A program made the translations under genes and the position numbers. Positions 33,494-42,692 of a stretch of 64,000 nucleotides of DNA are shown here, one piece after another. How positions within the stretch are numbered: position 1 is the stretch's first letter; the number at the start of each line of letters is the position of its first letter. The notes under the pieces were generated by a model. That model made no database searches, had not been told where the DNA came from, and was given only the letters and a program-made list of their open reading frames with translations. Source of the stretch: Panacagrimonas sp052389915 (GTDB lineage Bacteria > Pseudomonadota > Gammaproteobacteria > Nevskiales > Nevskiaceae); the NCBI GenBank assembly GCA_052389915.1, contig JBQTHL010000021.1, positions 1 through 64,000 on the forward strand, in the 5' to 3' direction.

Positions 33494-35479
33494 ATGGAAC
33501 TGCGTGTACAGGTAGCGGTTCCCGCGCCTCTGTTTTTCCCCCTGGCTTACCTTGCGGAGGCTCTGCCCATCGCCCCGGGATGTAGGGTGCAGGTACCGTT
33601 GGGACGGCGCCAGGTGGTCGGCATCGCGTTGACTGCCCCCGCACCGACTTCGGACATCTCGCTCAAGTGCCGGCCGGTCACTGCCTGTCTCGACACCGAA
33701 CCCTTCCTGCCGACGTCGATTCTCCAGCTCTGTACCTGGGCCGCTGCCTACTACCATCATCCGATCGGCGAGGTCTTTGCCGCAGCGATACCAGCGAATC
33801 TGAGGGCCGCGCGCCCGATCCGGAGCCGGGCGACGGCTGCGCCGGCCGTTTCGGCGCCCGCCGGGCAGGCCAGGGCGCCGAACCTCACGCCGGAACAGGT
33901 CGCCGTGATCGACCACCTGAGCAGGCTTCCCACCGGCTTCAACGTCAGCCTGATCGAGGGCGTGACTGGCAGCGGCAAGACCGAGGTTTACCTGCGCCGG
34001 GTAGCGGCGGTTCTCGATGCGGGTGACCAAGCTCTGATTCTGACGCCCGAAATCGGATTGACGCCGCAACTGGTGGAACGCTTCCGCGCACGCTTCGGTG
34101 CGGCGACGGTAGGTGTCCTCCACTCGGGATTGACCGCTCGCGCAAGGCGGGAAACCTGGCTCGCGACGGCGGCCGGCGACTGCCGCGTCCTGATCGGCAC
34201 TCGCTCCGCAGTCTTCGTCCCGATGCCGAAGCTCGCGCTGATCGTGATCGACGAAGAGCACGACGCTTCGTTCAAACAGCAGGACGGATTCCACTACTCG
34301 GCCCGGGACCTTGCCATTCGTCGCGCGCAGCAGGCGGGGGCGGCGGTGATCCTGGGGTCGGCTACCCCATCGCTGGAATCGCTGCACAACGTTCAGCGCG
34401 GCCGCTACCACGGTTTCCATTTACGGCACCGAGTTCAAACGCGGCGTCTGCCGCAGGTCAAACTGGTCGACTGCCGCGGATTGAAATTGCAGCACGGCCT
34501 GGCGCCAGCCCTGATCGAGGCGAGCCAGCGCCATCTGGACGCGTTCGGCCAAGTGCTGATGTTCGTCAATCGCCGCGGCTACGCACCCGCGCTGCTTTGC
34601 CACGACTGCGGCTGGGTCGCGCCCTGTCCGCATTGCGATGCCCGCCTCGCCCTGCATCGCGCGCGCGGGCAGTTGATCTGCCACCACTGCGGATCGCAGA
34701 CGCATATCCCGGTGCGTTGCGGGCAGTGCAGCGGCACGACGCTGATTCCAGTGGGACAGGGAACCGAGCGGCTGGAAAGCGCACTGCGCGAACGCTTCCC
34801 CGACGTTCGCCTGGAACGCTTCGACTCCGACCGCGCTGGCAAGGCCGGCGAGTGGGAGCGGCTGCTGGAAGACATCCGCTCCGGCTCCATCCGGGTTCTG
34901 GTGGGCACTCAGATGCTGGCCAAGGGACATGACTTTCCGGGTCTGAGCCTGGTGGGCGTGGTGGATGCGGACCACGCCTTGTTCAGCACCGATTTTCGCG
35001 CCATCGAACGCATGGGCCAATTGCTCACGCAGGTGTCCGGGCGCGCCGGGCGCGGCGACCTGGACGGCGAAGTGCTGGTGCAAACCCATCAACCGGATCA
35101 TCCGCATCTTCAGCGATGGTTGCGCGACGGTTATGCCGGGCTGGCGCAGTCGCTGCTGGACGAGCGACGACGCACCTCGCTGCCGCCCTACGTGCATCTG
35201 GCCCTGATCCGCGCCGACTCTCTCGATCGCGACGCTCCGCTCGCATTCCTTCGCACCGTGGCAGCGCAGATCGACACGGGCGGAATCGAAGTGCTTGGGC
35301 CCTCTCCGGCGCCGATGGAGCGCCGCGCCAATCGTCATCGCGCGCAACTATTGCTGCGCTCGCGTAGTCGTACACGCTTGCAGGCCTTGCTGACGAGGCT
35401 GGTACCCGAGATCGACCGGCTGCCCGGGGCTCGCAAGCTGCGATGGTCGGTCGATGTGGACCCGGCTGACCTGTATTGA
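33494..35479 (+). CDS. priA: Primosomal helicase PriA
   Basis: A 661-residue replication-restart helicase. The N-terminal DNA-binding domain (ELRVQVAVPAPLFFPLAYL) is followed by Walker A GVTGSGKTE, the DEEH box IVIDEEHDASF, a zinc-binding insertion with eight cysteines (CHDCGW, CPHCDA, CHHCGS, CGQC) and helicase motifs to QVSGRAGRG. The ATG at 33494 gives the family start; an upstream GTG at 33443 would add 17 unlikely residues. It lacks the longer linker of E. coli PriA (732 residues). Confidence 0.96.
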   Translation: MELRVQVAVPAPLFFPLAYLAEALPIAPGCRVQVPLGRRQVVGIALTAPAPTSDISLKCRPVTACLDTEPFLPTSILQLCTWAAAYYHHPIGEVFAAAIPANLRAARPIRSRATAAPAVSAPAGQARAPNLTPEQVAVIDHLSRLPTGFNVSLIEGVTGSGKTEVYLRRVAAVLDAGDQALILTPEIGLTPQLVERFRARFGAATVGVLHSGLTARARRETWLATAAGDCRVLIGTRSAVFVPMPKLALIVIDEEHDASFKQQDGFHYSARDLAIRRAQQAGAAVILGSATPSLESLHNVQRGRYHGFHLRHRVQTRRLPQVKLVDCRGLKLQHGLAPALIEASQRHLDAFGQVLMFVNRRGYAPALLCHDCGWVAPCPHCDARLALHRARGQLICHHCGSQTHIPVRCGQCSGTTLIPVGQGTERLESALRERFPDVRLERFDSDRAGKAGEWERLLEDIRSGSIRVLVGTQMLAKGHDFPGLSLVGVVDADHALFSTDFRAIERMGQLLTQVSGRAGRGDLDGEVLVQTHQPDHPHLQRWLRDGYAGLAQSLLDERRRTSLPPYVHLALIRADSLDRDAPLAFLRTVAAQIDTGGIEVLGPSPAPMERRANRHRAQLLLRSRSRTRLQALLTRLVPEIDRLPGARKLRWSVDVDPADLY

Positions 35480-35579
35480 CCCGAAACCTTCATCGATACC
35501 TCCGTGAAGTCCCGACTGTCACGCGTCATGGCACGGCCCTACGCTGTGCCGGCACTCAACCCAACCAGGAGCTTCAGCT

Positions 35580-36581
35580 ATGAGCACTCCCTTCCCCACT
35601 CGCACGCTCGGCCGCGACGGCCTGCGCGTTTCCGCCATCGGCCTCGGCTGCATGGGCATGTCGGATTTCTACGGCCCGGCGGACGAAGGGACCAACCTCG
35701 CCGTCCTGAACCACGCGCTCGACATCGGCGTGAACTTCCTCGACACCGCCGACATTTACGGTGCGGGCGGCGAGAACGAGAAGCTGTTATCCAAGTTGCT
35801 CAAGACAAGGCGCAAGGAAGTGGTGCTGGCCACCAAGTTCGGCAACGTGCGCGCGCCCAATGGCGACTTTCTCGGCATCAGCGGCAAGCCGGAATACGTG
35901 AAGTCCTGCTGCGAAGCCAGTCTCAAGCGCCTGGGCATCGATACCATCGATCTTTACTACCAGCATCGCGTGGACGACACCGTACCCATCGAAGAGACGG
36001 TGGGTGCGATGGCGGAGTTGGTCAAGGAGGGAAAGGTGCGGCACCTGGGCCTGTCCGAGGCCTCCGGTAACACGCTGCGTCGCGCAGTGAAGGTCCACCC
36101 CATCACCGCCTTGCAGAGCGAGTACTCGCTGTGGTCGCGCGACATCGAAGCCGACGCGCTACCCGCGTGCCGCGAGTTGGGCGTGAGCCTGGTGCCGTAC
36201 AGCCCGCTGGGCCGAGGCTTTCTGACCGGCGCCATCGCCAAACCGGAAGACCTTCCGGCAAACGACTGGCGTCGTTCCAATCCGCGCTTTCAGGCCGAGA
36301 GCCTCAAGCAAAACATGGCGCTGGTCGCAGCGGTAACAGAACTCGCCACGACCAAGGGCTGTACCCCGGCCCAGCTCGCGCTTGCGTGGCTGCTGCACCA
36401 GGCACCGGACCTCGTGCCGATTCCAGGCACGCGCAGCGTCAAGAGGCTGGACGAGAACGCGGGTGCCGCGCGCGTGCAGCTCACGGCTAAGGATTTGCAG
36501 GCTATCCAGCGCCTGCTGGACAGGACAGAGGTCGTTGGTCTGCGCTACCCGGAAGCGTTCATGGGCTCGCTGAATCGCTGA
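35580..36581 (+). CDS. Aldo/keto reductase
   Basis: A 333-residue NADPH-dependent oxidoreductase of the AKR13-like group. Landmarks: SAIGLGCMGMSDFYGP, FLDTADIYGAGGENEKLL with catalytic Asp and Tyr, the Lys in LATKFG, YYQHRVD with the active-site His, and the cofactor segment PIPGTRSVKRLDEN. The substrate is unknown. It heads the accessory block of small enzymes at 35.6-46.9 kb. Confidence 0.94.
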   Translation: MSTPFPTRTLGRDGLRVSAIGLGCMGMSDFYGPADEGTNLAVLNHALDIGVNFLDTADIYGAGGENEKLLSKLLKTRRKEVVLATKFGNVRAPNGDFLGISGKPEYVKSCCEASLKRLGIDTIDLYYQHRVDDTVPIEETVGAMAELVKEGKVRHLGLSEASGNTLRRAVKVHPITALQSEYSLWSRDIEADALPACRELGVSLVPYSPLGRGFLTGAIAKPEDLPANDWRRSNPRFQAESLKQNMALVAAVTELATTKGCTPAQLALAWLLHQAPDLVPIPGTRSVKRLDENAGAARVQLTAKDLQAIQRLLDRTEVVGLRYPEAFMGSLNR

Positions 36582-36765
36582 GGTCGTCAACCGGCCCAAA
36601 CGAGCGCATCGTCCAGGCTGGCACCGGCTCCCGAAAAAGTATTTTCTGGACCGCATCGAAGTTGTCGAAACCGGCGTTGCTCGTTCGACGTGTCATTAGA
36701 GACCCGCTTAAACCCGTCACCCCCGACGGGACGGCGGGGCTCCGACCCCACACGGAGACACAACG

Positions 36766-37185
36766 ATGCGATTCATGGTGATAGTCAAAGCAGACAAGGA
36801 CAGCGAGGCCGGCGTGATGCCGGACGAGAAGATCCTCACGGCAATGGGCCGCTACAACGAAGAACTGGTGAAAGCTGGCGTGATGCTGGCCGGCGAGGGC
36901 CTGCACCCCAGTTCCAAGGGTGCGCGCGTGCGCTTCTCGGAGACCCGGCGGACCGTGATCGACGGACCGTTTCTGGAGAGCAAGGAACTGGTGGCCGGGT
37001 TCTGGCTGTGGCAGGTGCGCTCGAAGGACGAGGCCATCGAATGGCTCAAGCGCGCGCCGTTCCATGGCGGCGCAGAGGTCGAACTCCGCCAGGTTTTCGA
37101 AGCCGACGATTTTGGCGCCGAGTTCACGCCCGAGTTGCGTGAGCAGGAAGACCGCTTGCGCGCCCAGATCGCGGCCAAGAGCTAG
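36766..37185 (+). CDS. YCII-related (DGPF) protein
   Basis: A 139-residue dimeric alpha/beta-fold protein with the DGPF motif (TVIDGPFLESKELVAGFWLW) and the following RSKDEAIEWLKRAPF helix. DGPF proteins are regular genomic partners of ECF42-type sigma factors, and such a sigma gene lies about 9 kb downstream. The biochemical role of the family is not known. Confidence 0.93.
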   Translation: MRFMVIVKADKDSEAGVMPDEKILTAMGRYNEELVKAGVMLAGEGLHPSSKGARVRFSETRRTVIDGPFLESKELVAGFWLWQVRSKDEAIEWLKRAPFHGGAEVELRQVFEADDFGAEFTPELREQEDRLRAQIAAKS

Positions 37186-37289
37186 CGGCTGCGACCGTCG
37201 AACAAATCTTTTCCGGCCTGTCGATTTGCTGACCCGTTCGACGAAACGGTATCAGCGCGAAACACCACCCCGATCCAGCAGGAGATGTC

Positions 37290-37724
37290 ATGCAAGTTCA
37301 AACCTATCTGTCGTTCAACGGCCGCTGCGAAGAGGCCATCGAGTTCTACCGCCAGGCGCTCGGCGCCGAACCGGAAATGCTCATGCGGTTCAAGGACAGC
37401 CCGGAACCGATGCCGCCCGGCATGCTGCCGCCGGGTTACGACAACAAGGTCATGCACACCAGCTTTCGCATCGGCGAGACCATGGTGATGGCCGACGACG
37501 GCGGCGGTTGCCAGGATGCGAGCGGCGCCGCGTACTCGAAGGGCTTTTCGGGTTTTTCGCTGACGCTGAACCTGAAGGACGAGGCCGAGGCGCAGAAGCG
37601 CTTCGCCGCGCTGGCCGAGGGCGGCCAGATCAAGATGCCGCTGGGCAAGACTTTCTGGTCGCCCTGCTTCGGCATGCTGGCCGACCGCTTCGGCGTGTCC
37701 TGGATGGTCAACGTAATCGCCTGA
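37290..37724 (+). CDS. PhnB-like VOC-family protein
   Basis: A 144-residue protein with the PhnB/3-demethylubiquinone-methyltransferase-like VOC fold: YLSFNGRCEEAIEFYRQALGAEPEMLMRF, a Met-rich loop, HTSFRIGETMVMADD and the C-terminal FGMLADRFGVSWMVN. A ribosome binding site AGGAGA precedes the ATG. The reaction is unknown. Confidence 0.92.
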   Translation: MQVQTYLSFNGRCEEAIEFYRQALGAEPEMLMRFKDSPEPMPPGMLPPGYDNKVMHTSFRIGETMVMADDGGGCQDASGAAYSKGFSGFSLTLNLKDEAEAQKRFAALAEGGQIKMPLGKTFWSPCFGMLADRFGVSWMVNVIA

Positions 37725-37755
37725 GCGCTTCGCGCGCGTTACGAGGGAACTCTTC

Positions 37756-38154
37756 ATGTCCACCCAGATCTACGTCAACCTGCCGGTCAGGGATCTTCCG
37801 GGATCGATCGCGTTCTTCACCCGGCTCGGCTTCAGCTTCAATACCCAGTTCACCGACGATACCGCCACCTGCATGATCGTCGCGGACAACATTTTCGTGA
37901 TGCTGCTGACCGAGACGAAGTTCCAGACGTTCACGCCCAAACTCATCTGCGACGCCAGCAGGAGCACCGAGGTGCTGTTGTGCCTGTCGCGCGAAAGCCG
38001 CGCCGCCGTCGACGAGATGGTCGCCAGGGCCGTGTCCGCCGGCGGCAGCACTTATCAGGAAGCGCAGGATCACGGCTTCATGTACCAGCACGGTTTCCAG
38101 GACCCGGATGGCCACATCTGGGAGCTTGTTCACATGGTGTCGGCGCCGGCTTGA
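37756..38154 (+). CDS. VOC-family (glyoxalase/bleomycin-resistance-like) protein
   Basis: A 132-residue protein of paired beta-alpha-beta-beta-beta modules: IYVNLPVRDLPGSIAFFTRLGFSFN at the start and DHGFMYQHGFQDPDGHIWELVHM at the end, the metal-ligand Glu region. It lies 31 bases after the PhnB-like gene, in the same series. Confidence 0.92.
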   Translation: MSTQIYVNLPVRDLPGSIAFFTRLGFSFNTQFTDDTATCMIVADNIFVMLLTETKFQTFTPKLICDASRSTEVLLCLSRESRAAVDEMVARAVSAGGSTYQEAQDHGFMYQHGFQDPDGHIWELVHMVSAPA

Positions 38155-38200
38155 ACGCGCCCTACACCGCATTTGCAACCACCCACCGCAAGGAGCAGTC

Positions 38201-38560
38201 ATGAACTACGTAGACGGTTTTGTTGTACCCGTTCCCATCAAGAATCTCGACGCCTATCGCGAGATGTCGCAAAAATTCGGCGCCATCTGGCGCGAATACG
38301 GCGCGCTGGAGTACATCGAGTGCGCGGCCGACGATGTGAAGCCCGGCAAGCTCACATCCTTCCCACAGAGCGTGAACCTGGAAGAAGGCGAGACCGTGGT
38401 GTTCGCATGGATCGTGTACCCCTCGCGCGAGAAGCGTGACGAGGTCAACGCCAAGGTCATGGCCGACCCGCGCCTCAAGGAGATGATGGACCCCAAGGAC
38501 ATGCCCTTCGACGGCAAGCGCATGTTCTTCGGCGGCTTCAAGGTCATCGTGGATCTCTAA
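38201..38560 (+). CDS. DUF1428 family protein
   Basis: A 119-residue protein beginning MNYVDGFVVPVPIKNLDAYR and containing YIECAADDVKPGKLTSFP and FAWIVYPSREKRDEVNAKVM, the DUF1428 (dimeric alpha-beta barrel) pattern. AAGGAGCAGTC precedes the ATG. Function unknown. Confidence 0.92.
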   Translation: MNYVDGFVVPVPIKNLDAYREMSQKFGAIWREYGALEYIECAADDVKPGKLTSFPQSVNLEEGETVVFAWIVYPSREKRDEVNAKVMADPRLKEMMDPKDMPFDGKRMFFGGFKVIVDL

Positions 38561-38573
38561 AAGGAGCGATGTC

Positions 38574-39071
38574 ATGAAAGTCGTTCAGAAGATCACCCCC
38601 TGTCTATGGTTCGAAGGCCAGGCCGAAGAGGCCGCGTCGTTCTACGTCTCGATCTTCGCCAACTCGAAGATCACCGCCATTTCCCGCTACGGCGAAGCCG
38701 GACGCGAGTTCCACCGCAAGGAGCCCGGCACGGTACTGGCCATGGCATTCGAGCTGGACGGGCAGAGCTTCACCGCGCTCAACGGTGGCCCGGAGTTCAA
38801 GTTCACGCCCGCGATCTCGTTTCAGGTCAACTGCCGTACCCAGGAGGAAGTCGATCACTACTGGACGTCATTGTCCGCGGGTGGCTTCGAGGGCGCCCAG
38901 CAGTGCGGCTGGCTTCAGGACCGATACGGCGCGTCGTGGCAGGTGGTTCCGATCGTGCTGACCGAGATGATCGGCGACCCCGACGTCGAAAAATCCGGAA
39001 GAGTCATGCAGGCGATGATGCAAATGAAGAAGCTCGATATCGCCCGGCTGCAGCAGGCATACCGCGGATAA
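38574..39071 (+). CDS. PhnB-like VOC-family protein (3-demethylubiquinone-methyltransferase type)
   Basis: A 165-residue protein starting KITPCLWFEGQAEEAASFYVSIF, with LAMAFELDGQSFTALNGGPEFKFTPAISF and CGWLQDRYGASWQVVP. This is the second PhnB-like gene of the cluster; GGAGCGATGTC lies before the ATG. It ends against the remnant of a HAD hydrolase gene. Confidence 0.92.
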   Translation: MKVVQKITPCLWFEGQAEEAASFYVSIFANSKITAISRYGEAGREFHRKEPGTVLAMAFELDGQSFTALNGGPEFKFTPAISFQVNCRTQEEVDHYWTSLSAGGFEGAQQCGWLQDRYGASWQVVPIVLTEMIGDPDVEKSGRVMQAMMQMKKLDIARLQQAYRG

Positions 39072-39116
39072 GCCTGGCGCCGGACAGCCAGCAGGGCTGT
39101 CCGGCGCGCTGGCCTC

Positions 39117-39545
39117 TCCCGGTTTGGCAACGCCGACTTCTCTGGAGTTGACCACCGCGTGAAATTGTTCGGCAAGGCCGAGCGTCTTCAGATCGCGCGG
39201 CAAGCGTGTGGTCGCGTTGGGTACCAGCACGAGACGCAGCGAGGGAGCACAGGCATCGAGAATCGACATCGTTGTCTCATCGACCTCGCCCGGGTACGCC
39301 GTCCACAGGGCAACCGCCGCGGCGGCACGTAGGCTCCGGACGCGCTGCGAAGTTTCTCGGCTGCGTGTTCCCGCCATTGTTCATCGGTGAAGACGCCCGT
39401 GACGGCAGGACCCAGAAGCTCCGGCGAAAATGCCGCCATGCGCAGGCTGCCGATCGGCAAGCCGCGCCACCTCGATCGCCTCATCGGACGGCCGCCATTT
39501 ACGGATGACGCCGTCCAGATCGATCAGAAGCGCTTCGTAGCGCAC
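39117..39545 (-). pseudogene. HAD-family hydrolase remnant, frameshifted and truncated
   Basis: Minus-strand pieces of one HAD phosphatase follow each other in different frames. YEALLIDLDGVIRKWRPSDEAIEVA (from GTG 39545) contains the catalytic motif I. MAAFSPELLGPAVTGVFTDEQW continues in a second frame. AAVALWTAYPGEVDETTMSILDA and VVNSREVGVAKPG continue in a third, with the motif III Lys. The breaks lie near 39465 and 39360. After VGVAKPG the homology stops near 39117, so motif IV is lost. Confidence 0.75.
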
Positions 39546-39673
39546 GGGCGACCGAGCCGTCGTGACCGGCTTGATTCTGTCCCTACCAGTTCGTCGAATG
39601 AGACCTCCGAAATCGACATCGCGTGATGCCCAGACGCCCAAGTTAGGCCGCTGCTGCGCAGGCTTGCACGCGG

Positions 39674-40018
39674 TTAGATCTGCCACAAACCGTGATCATT
39701 TCCGCCTTGGAGATAAATGGCGAATGTTCCGTGACCGGGTATCGCCATGGGCGGAACAGCGACCTTACCGCCTGCCTGCACTACAGCGGCGACGGCCGCT
39801 TCGATGTCCTTCACCAGCCAATACGGCCGGATCATGGGTTCCTCAGTCTCACGCAAGGGGGCACGCACCCCTACCAGCCCGCCGTCTGCCAACACAGCGG
39901 TTCGCGCGTATCCGACCCCAGCATCAGGCTCGCCGAACTGCACCCCGTGTGTTGACGCGTATGCGGCGCACACGGCGTCTACGTCCTTAGTCACGATTTC
40001 GAGATATTGGATCTGCAT
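39674..40018 (-). CDS. VOC-family protein
   Basis: A 114-residue protein: MQIQYLEIVTKDVDAVCAAYASTHGVQF, GYARTAVLADGGLVGVRAP, and YWLVKDIEAAVAAVVQAGGKVAVPP ... GTFAIYLQGGNDHGLWQI. A single VOC domain; substrate unknown. It lies on the opposite strand from the preceding VOC genes. Confidence 0.9.
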   Translation of the reverse strand: MQIQYLEIVTKDVDAVCAAYASTHGVQFGEPDAGVGYARTAVLADGGLVGVRAPLRETEEPMIRPYWLVKDIEAAVAAVVQAGGKVAVPPMAIPGHGTFAIYLQGGNDHGLWQI

Positions 40019-40042
40019 GGCTCTTTAACCTCCGATTGCCGT

Positions 40043-40441
40043 TCACTCATGATGCGGCCTCACGCCTGGTTGGACGGCACTGGCACGCAGCCACGCGACG
40101 AAGACCGCGGCAAAGGCCAGATCGCCCAGCCCGCCGAGCATGACCAGCAGTGATGCGTGACCTACGAGCCACAGCGAGAAAAAGAGAACGGACGCGCTGG
40201 CCTTGCCGATCGCGCCGAAGGCCAGCAGCGGCCTGTGTATGCTGGGCTGAAGGGCAAGCCAGGCGTAACTGACGCCGAATTGCGCGACGAACAGCGCAAC
40301 CAGCGCGGTGTAGAGCGTTGGGGCCGGCGGTAGCGCCGCAAGCGTACCCAGCGACGTCGGGAACGCGAACATCAGCGCTGCGCCGAAGTTGAACAGCGCC
40401 GCGACGAACAGCAAGCGCCTCATCGGTTTGTCAGTGTTCAT
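40043..40441 (-). CDS. Small four-helix membrane protein, unknown
   Basis: A 132-residue protein with four likely transmembrane helices (about residues 9-29, 41-62, 72-92 and 96-117). I recognise no family. It lies 24 bases downstream of the VOC gene stop and in the same direction as the DUF1772 gene behind it. Confidence 0.7.
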   Translation of the reverse strand: MNTDKPMRRLLFVAALFNFGAALMFAFPTSLGTLAALPPAPTLYTALVALFVAQFGVSYAWLALQPSIHRPLLAFGAIGKASASVLFFSLWLVGHASLLVMLGGLGDLAFAAVFVAWLRASAVQPGVRPHHE

Positions 40442-40532
40442 ATCCCTTGCTCCATGTCCGCCGCCGAAGAGTTCCTCGGCTTCGGGTGTAAGACGCTGTA
40501 ACCGCCAGATCTTCCCGCTGTCGTCAGGGCTG

Positions 40533-40967
40533 TCACGATCCGGCGAGCGCAACGACGAAAACCGAGAACGACAGGAAACTGGCCACTCTGCGAACGGCAT
40601 GAAGCCGGGACCACCGAACGAGGAGGTTCGATGCCTCGTCTGAGGAGGAGTCGAGGGAAGGATCCATGAGACGGTCGTTCGTGGGCTTGATGACAATCAG
40701 AGTAAAGGGGATGACGAAGGCCAGAACAACGGCACCGAGCAGCCAGAGCCACCCGCTTGCGCTCCACCAAGCCCATAGCGCGGCCAAAGACCCCAGAAGC
40801 GCGAGCGATGCCTGGAATGGCGCGGCGCGCGCGTACATCGGACAAAAAAAATCGACCGCTGCCGACGTGCCGAGTTTCGTAGCGGCTGGATGTTGCACAA
40901 GGCTGACGTATAGGGCCGCACCGGTGAAGACACCTGAGCATATGAGCGCGATGAACTCCGGAATCAC
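40533..40967 (-). CDS. DUF1772 (anthrone oxygenase-like) membrane protein
   Basis: A 144-residue protein with four hydrophobic segments and the DUF1772 features: ALICSGVFTGAALYVSLVQHPAA, the MYARAAPFQASLALLG stretch, and FTLIVIKPTNDRLMD. The GTG at 40967 has AGGAGA seven bases upstream and is preferred to the GTG at 40991. Family members include an anthrone oxygenase; the role here is unknown. Confidence 0.85.
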   Translation of the reverse strand: MIPEFIALICSGVFTGAALYVSLVQHPAATKLGTSAAVDFFCPMYARAAPFQASLALLGSLAALWAWWSASGWLWLLGAVVLAFVIPFTLIVIKPTNDRLMDPSLDSSSDEASNLLVRWSRLHAVRRVASFLSFSVFVVALAGS

Positions 40968-41048
40968 GAAAAGTCTCCTTGCCGTGTCCACAGCCGTGAA
41001 ACGAATTCGACAGAAACGATCCCGGTTGCACGGAGCCTATTCGAGCCC

Positions 41049-41435
41049 CTATTCGAGCCTGGTCGCAATCCACCAGGTCGTGCCGCCCGGATCGCGAAAC
41101 CCTCCTCGCTTGTCTTCGTCGCCCTTCCTCACGGGCTCCTGCACCGGCGTGGCGCCGGCTTCGAGCGCGAGACGGTAGGTGGCGTTGACGTCGCTCACGT
41201 ACACATGAACATGGCTGGCCACGACGGGCCAGCCCTGAGCGCTATCGGACAACATCACCACGGTATCGTCGATGCGAACTTCGGCATGCGCCAGCTTGCC
41301 ATCGTCGCCGGGATAACGGCGCAAGCGCTCAGCGCCGAAAACGGCAACCAGGAAATCGATGGTGCGGGCTGCCCCGTCAACGATCAGGTAGGGCGCAACG
41401 GAGGTGTAGCGGTCTGGCTTGTAAGCAGGTGTCAT
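41049..41435 (-). CDS. VOC-family (PhnB/glyoxalase-like) protein
   Basis: A 128-residue protein: VAPYLIVDGAARTIDFLVAVFGAE, HAEVRIDDTVVMLSDSAQGWP, HVHVYVSDVNATYRLALEAGATPVQEP and GGFRDPGGTTWWIATRLE. The ATG at 41435 follows AGGAGCAAAACCC; the longer in-frame extension is rejected. It is the fourth VOC gene within 4 kb. Confidence 0.9.
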   Translation of the reverse strand: MTPAYKPDRYTSVAPYLIVDGAARTIDFLVAVFGAERLRRYPGDDGKLAHAEVRIDDTVVMLSDSAQGWPVVASHVHVYVSDVNATYRLALEAGATPVQEPVRKGDEDKRGGFRDPGGTTWWIATRLE

Positions 41436-41588
41436 GGGTTTTGCTCCTGGATGGACGCCGCGCCGATCCTGCGGAACGCTACGCGTAAGAACAGAATCGG
41501 TGGACGCAGCTTGCACTCCCCTGTTGGCCGATGAGCATGGAGCTATACACGCCGCCGGTGGCGATTGGGTTTCACGCCGAGAGTTCGG

Positions 41589-42125
41589 TCAGCTCAGTCC
41601 TTCCACCTTCAGCGCGGCGCGCACCGCCGGCCATTGCTCGATCTGCGTCTTGTATCGGGCCAGCGGTGCCGGCACGGCCAGCTCCACCATGTCAGCCCAG
41701 CGCAGCATCACGTAGAGCAAGGCGTCGGCGACACCGAAGCTTGACCCCAGCAAGTAGCCGACGTCCACCCGCGGGGCGAGCCAGTCCAGGCGCCCGGCGA
41801 GCGATTCGCGCAGCCAGGCCTGTTCTTCCGACTGAGTCGAGAAGAACAATCGGACGAAGGGTTTTTGCACCTCGGTGGACAGGAAGGCCAGCATCTCGAT
41901 CTGCCGGGTGCGCGCCCTGTCGGTCGGGGGCATCAGCGCTTGTGTGCGCTGGGCGAGCCAGTCCAGTAGCGCGACGTTCTCGGTCAGCAGGCTGCCGTCG
42001 TCTAGAACCAGGGCGGGCACATAGCCATTGGGTTTGATGGTGGTGAAGTCATCCCCCGCTCGCGTCTTGCGTGTCGGGATATCGACCTTCACCAGGTCGA
42101 AGTCGAGGCCGGCTTCGCGCAGCGC
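41589..42125 (-). pseudogene. Glutathione S-transferase lacking its N-terminal start
   Basis: From about 42125 on the minus strand the frame reads HIALREAGLDFDLVKVD, then NGYVPALVLDDGSLLTENVALLDWL (thioredoxin-like GST domain) and a complete helical domain to the stop (VGYLLGSSFGVADALLYVML). GSTs of this type start about 15 residues earlier with a glutathione-binding strand (MKLYY...). Here those residues and any start signal are missing, and the homology ends where the AraC remnant begins on the other strand. Confidence 0.75.
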
Positions 42126-42129
42126 GATG

Positions 42130-42525
42130 TGAAGATCTTCGTGCTGGGCGACCGCAGCGATGGTCAACTGCCGTTTGCCGTGATGGCGCGTCCGCGTCAT
42201 CACGACGACGCCATCGTCCACGCCTTGCAGCTCTGGCTCGCAGACCACTACGCCCTTCCCAATCCGGTGGCGCAGATGGTGCTGCGCGCGGGCCTGCCCG
42301 AGCGCAGCTTCAAGCGGCGCTTCAAGACGGCGACCGGCTACACGCCCGTCGACTACGTGCAAGCGCTGCGCCAAGCAGATGCTGGAGGCGACGACCGACG
42401 CAGTGGAGGCCATCGCTTCGACGGTGGGCTACGAAGACCCGGCGTTCTTCCGCCGCTTGTTCAAACGGCTCGCGGGTGTGACGCCGGGCCGGCAGCGGTA
42501 TCGGAAGCTGCGCGTTCGGAGATGA
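42130..42525 (+). pseudogene. AraC/GlxA-type regulator remnant
   Basis: Only the C-terminal DNA-binding half remains. FVLGDRSDGQLPFAVMARPRHHDD and LPERSFKRRFKTATGYTPVDYVQALR hold the first HTH. Near 42370 about 11 bases seem to be lost and the frame shifts to KQMLEATTDAVEAIASTVGYEDPAFFRRLFKRLAGVTP, the second HTH, which ends at TGA 42525. The N-terminal sensing domain is absent. The gene is thus both truncated and frameshifted. Confidence 0.8.
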
Positions 42526-42692
42526 GTTAAGGCGAATTTCCAGGCCGCCTGATCCCGCGTCGGTCCGCCCTCGAAAGATTCGGTCTGTGAGTGGAACAGA
42601 TTTCTCGCTGCCGTCGTGTTTACTTCCATACCGCGCATGCCGCGGTGTTCCGACCGGGCCGGCCTGCCCATCCAACAACGCGAGGACGTTCC

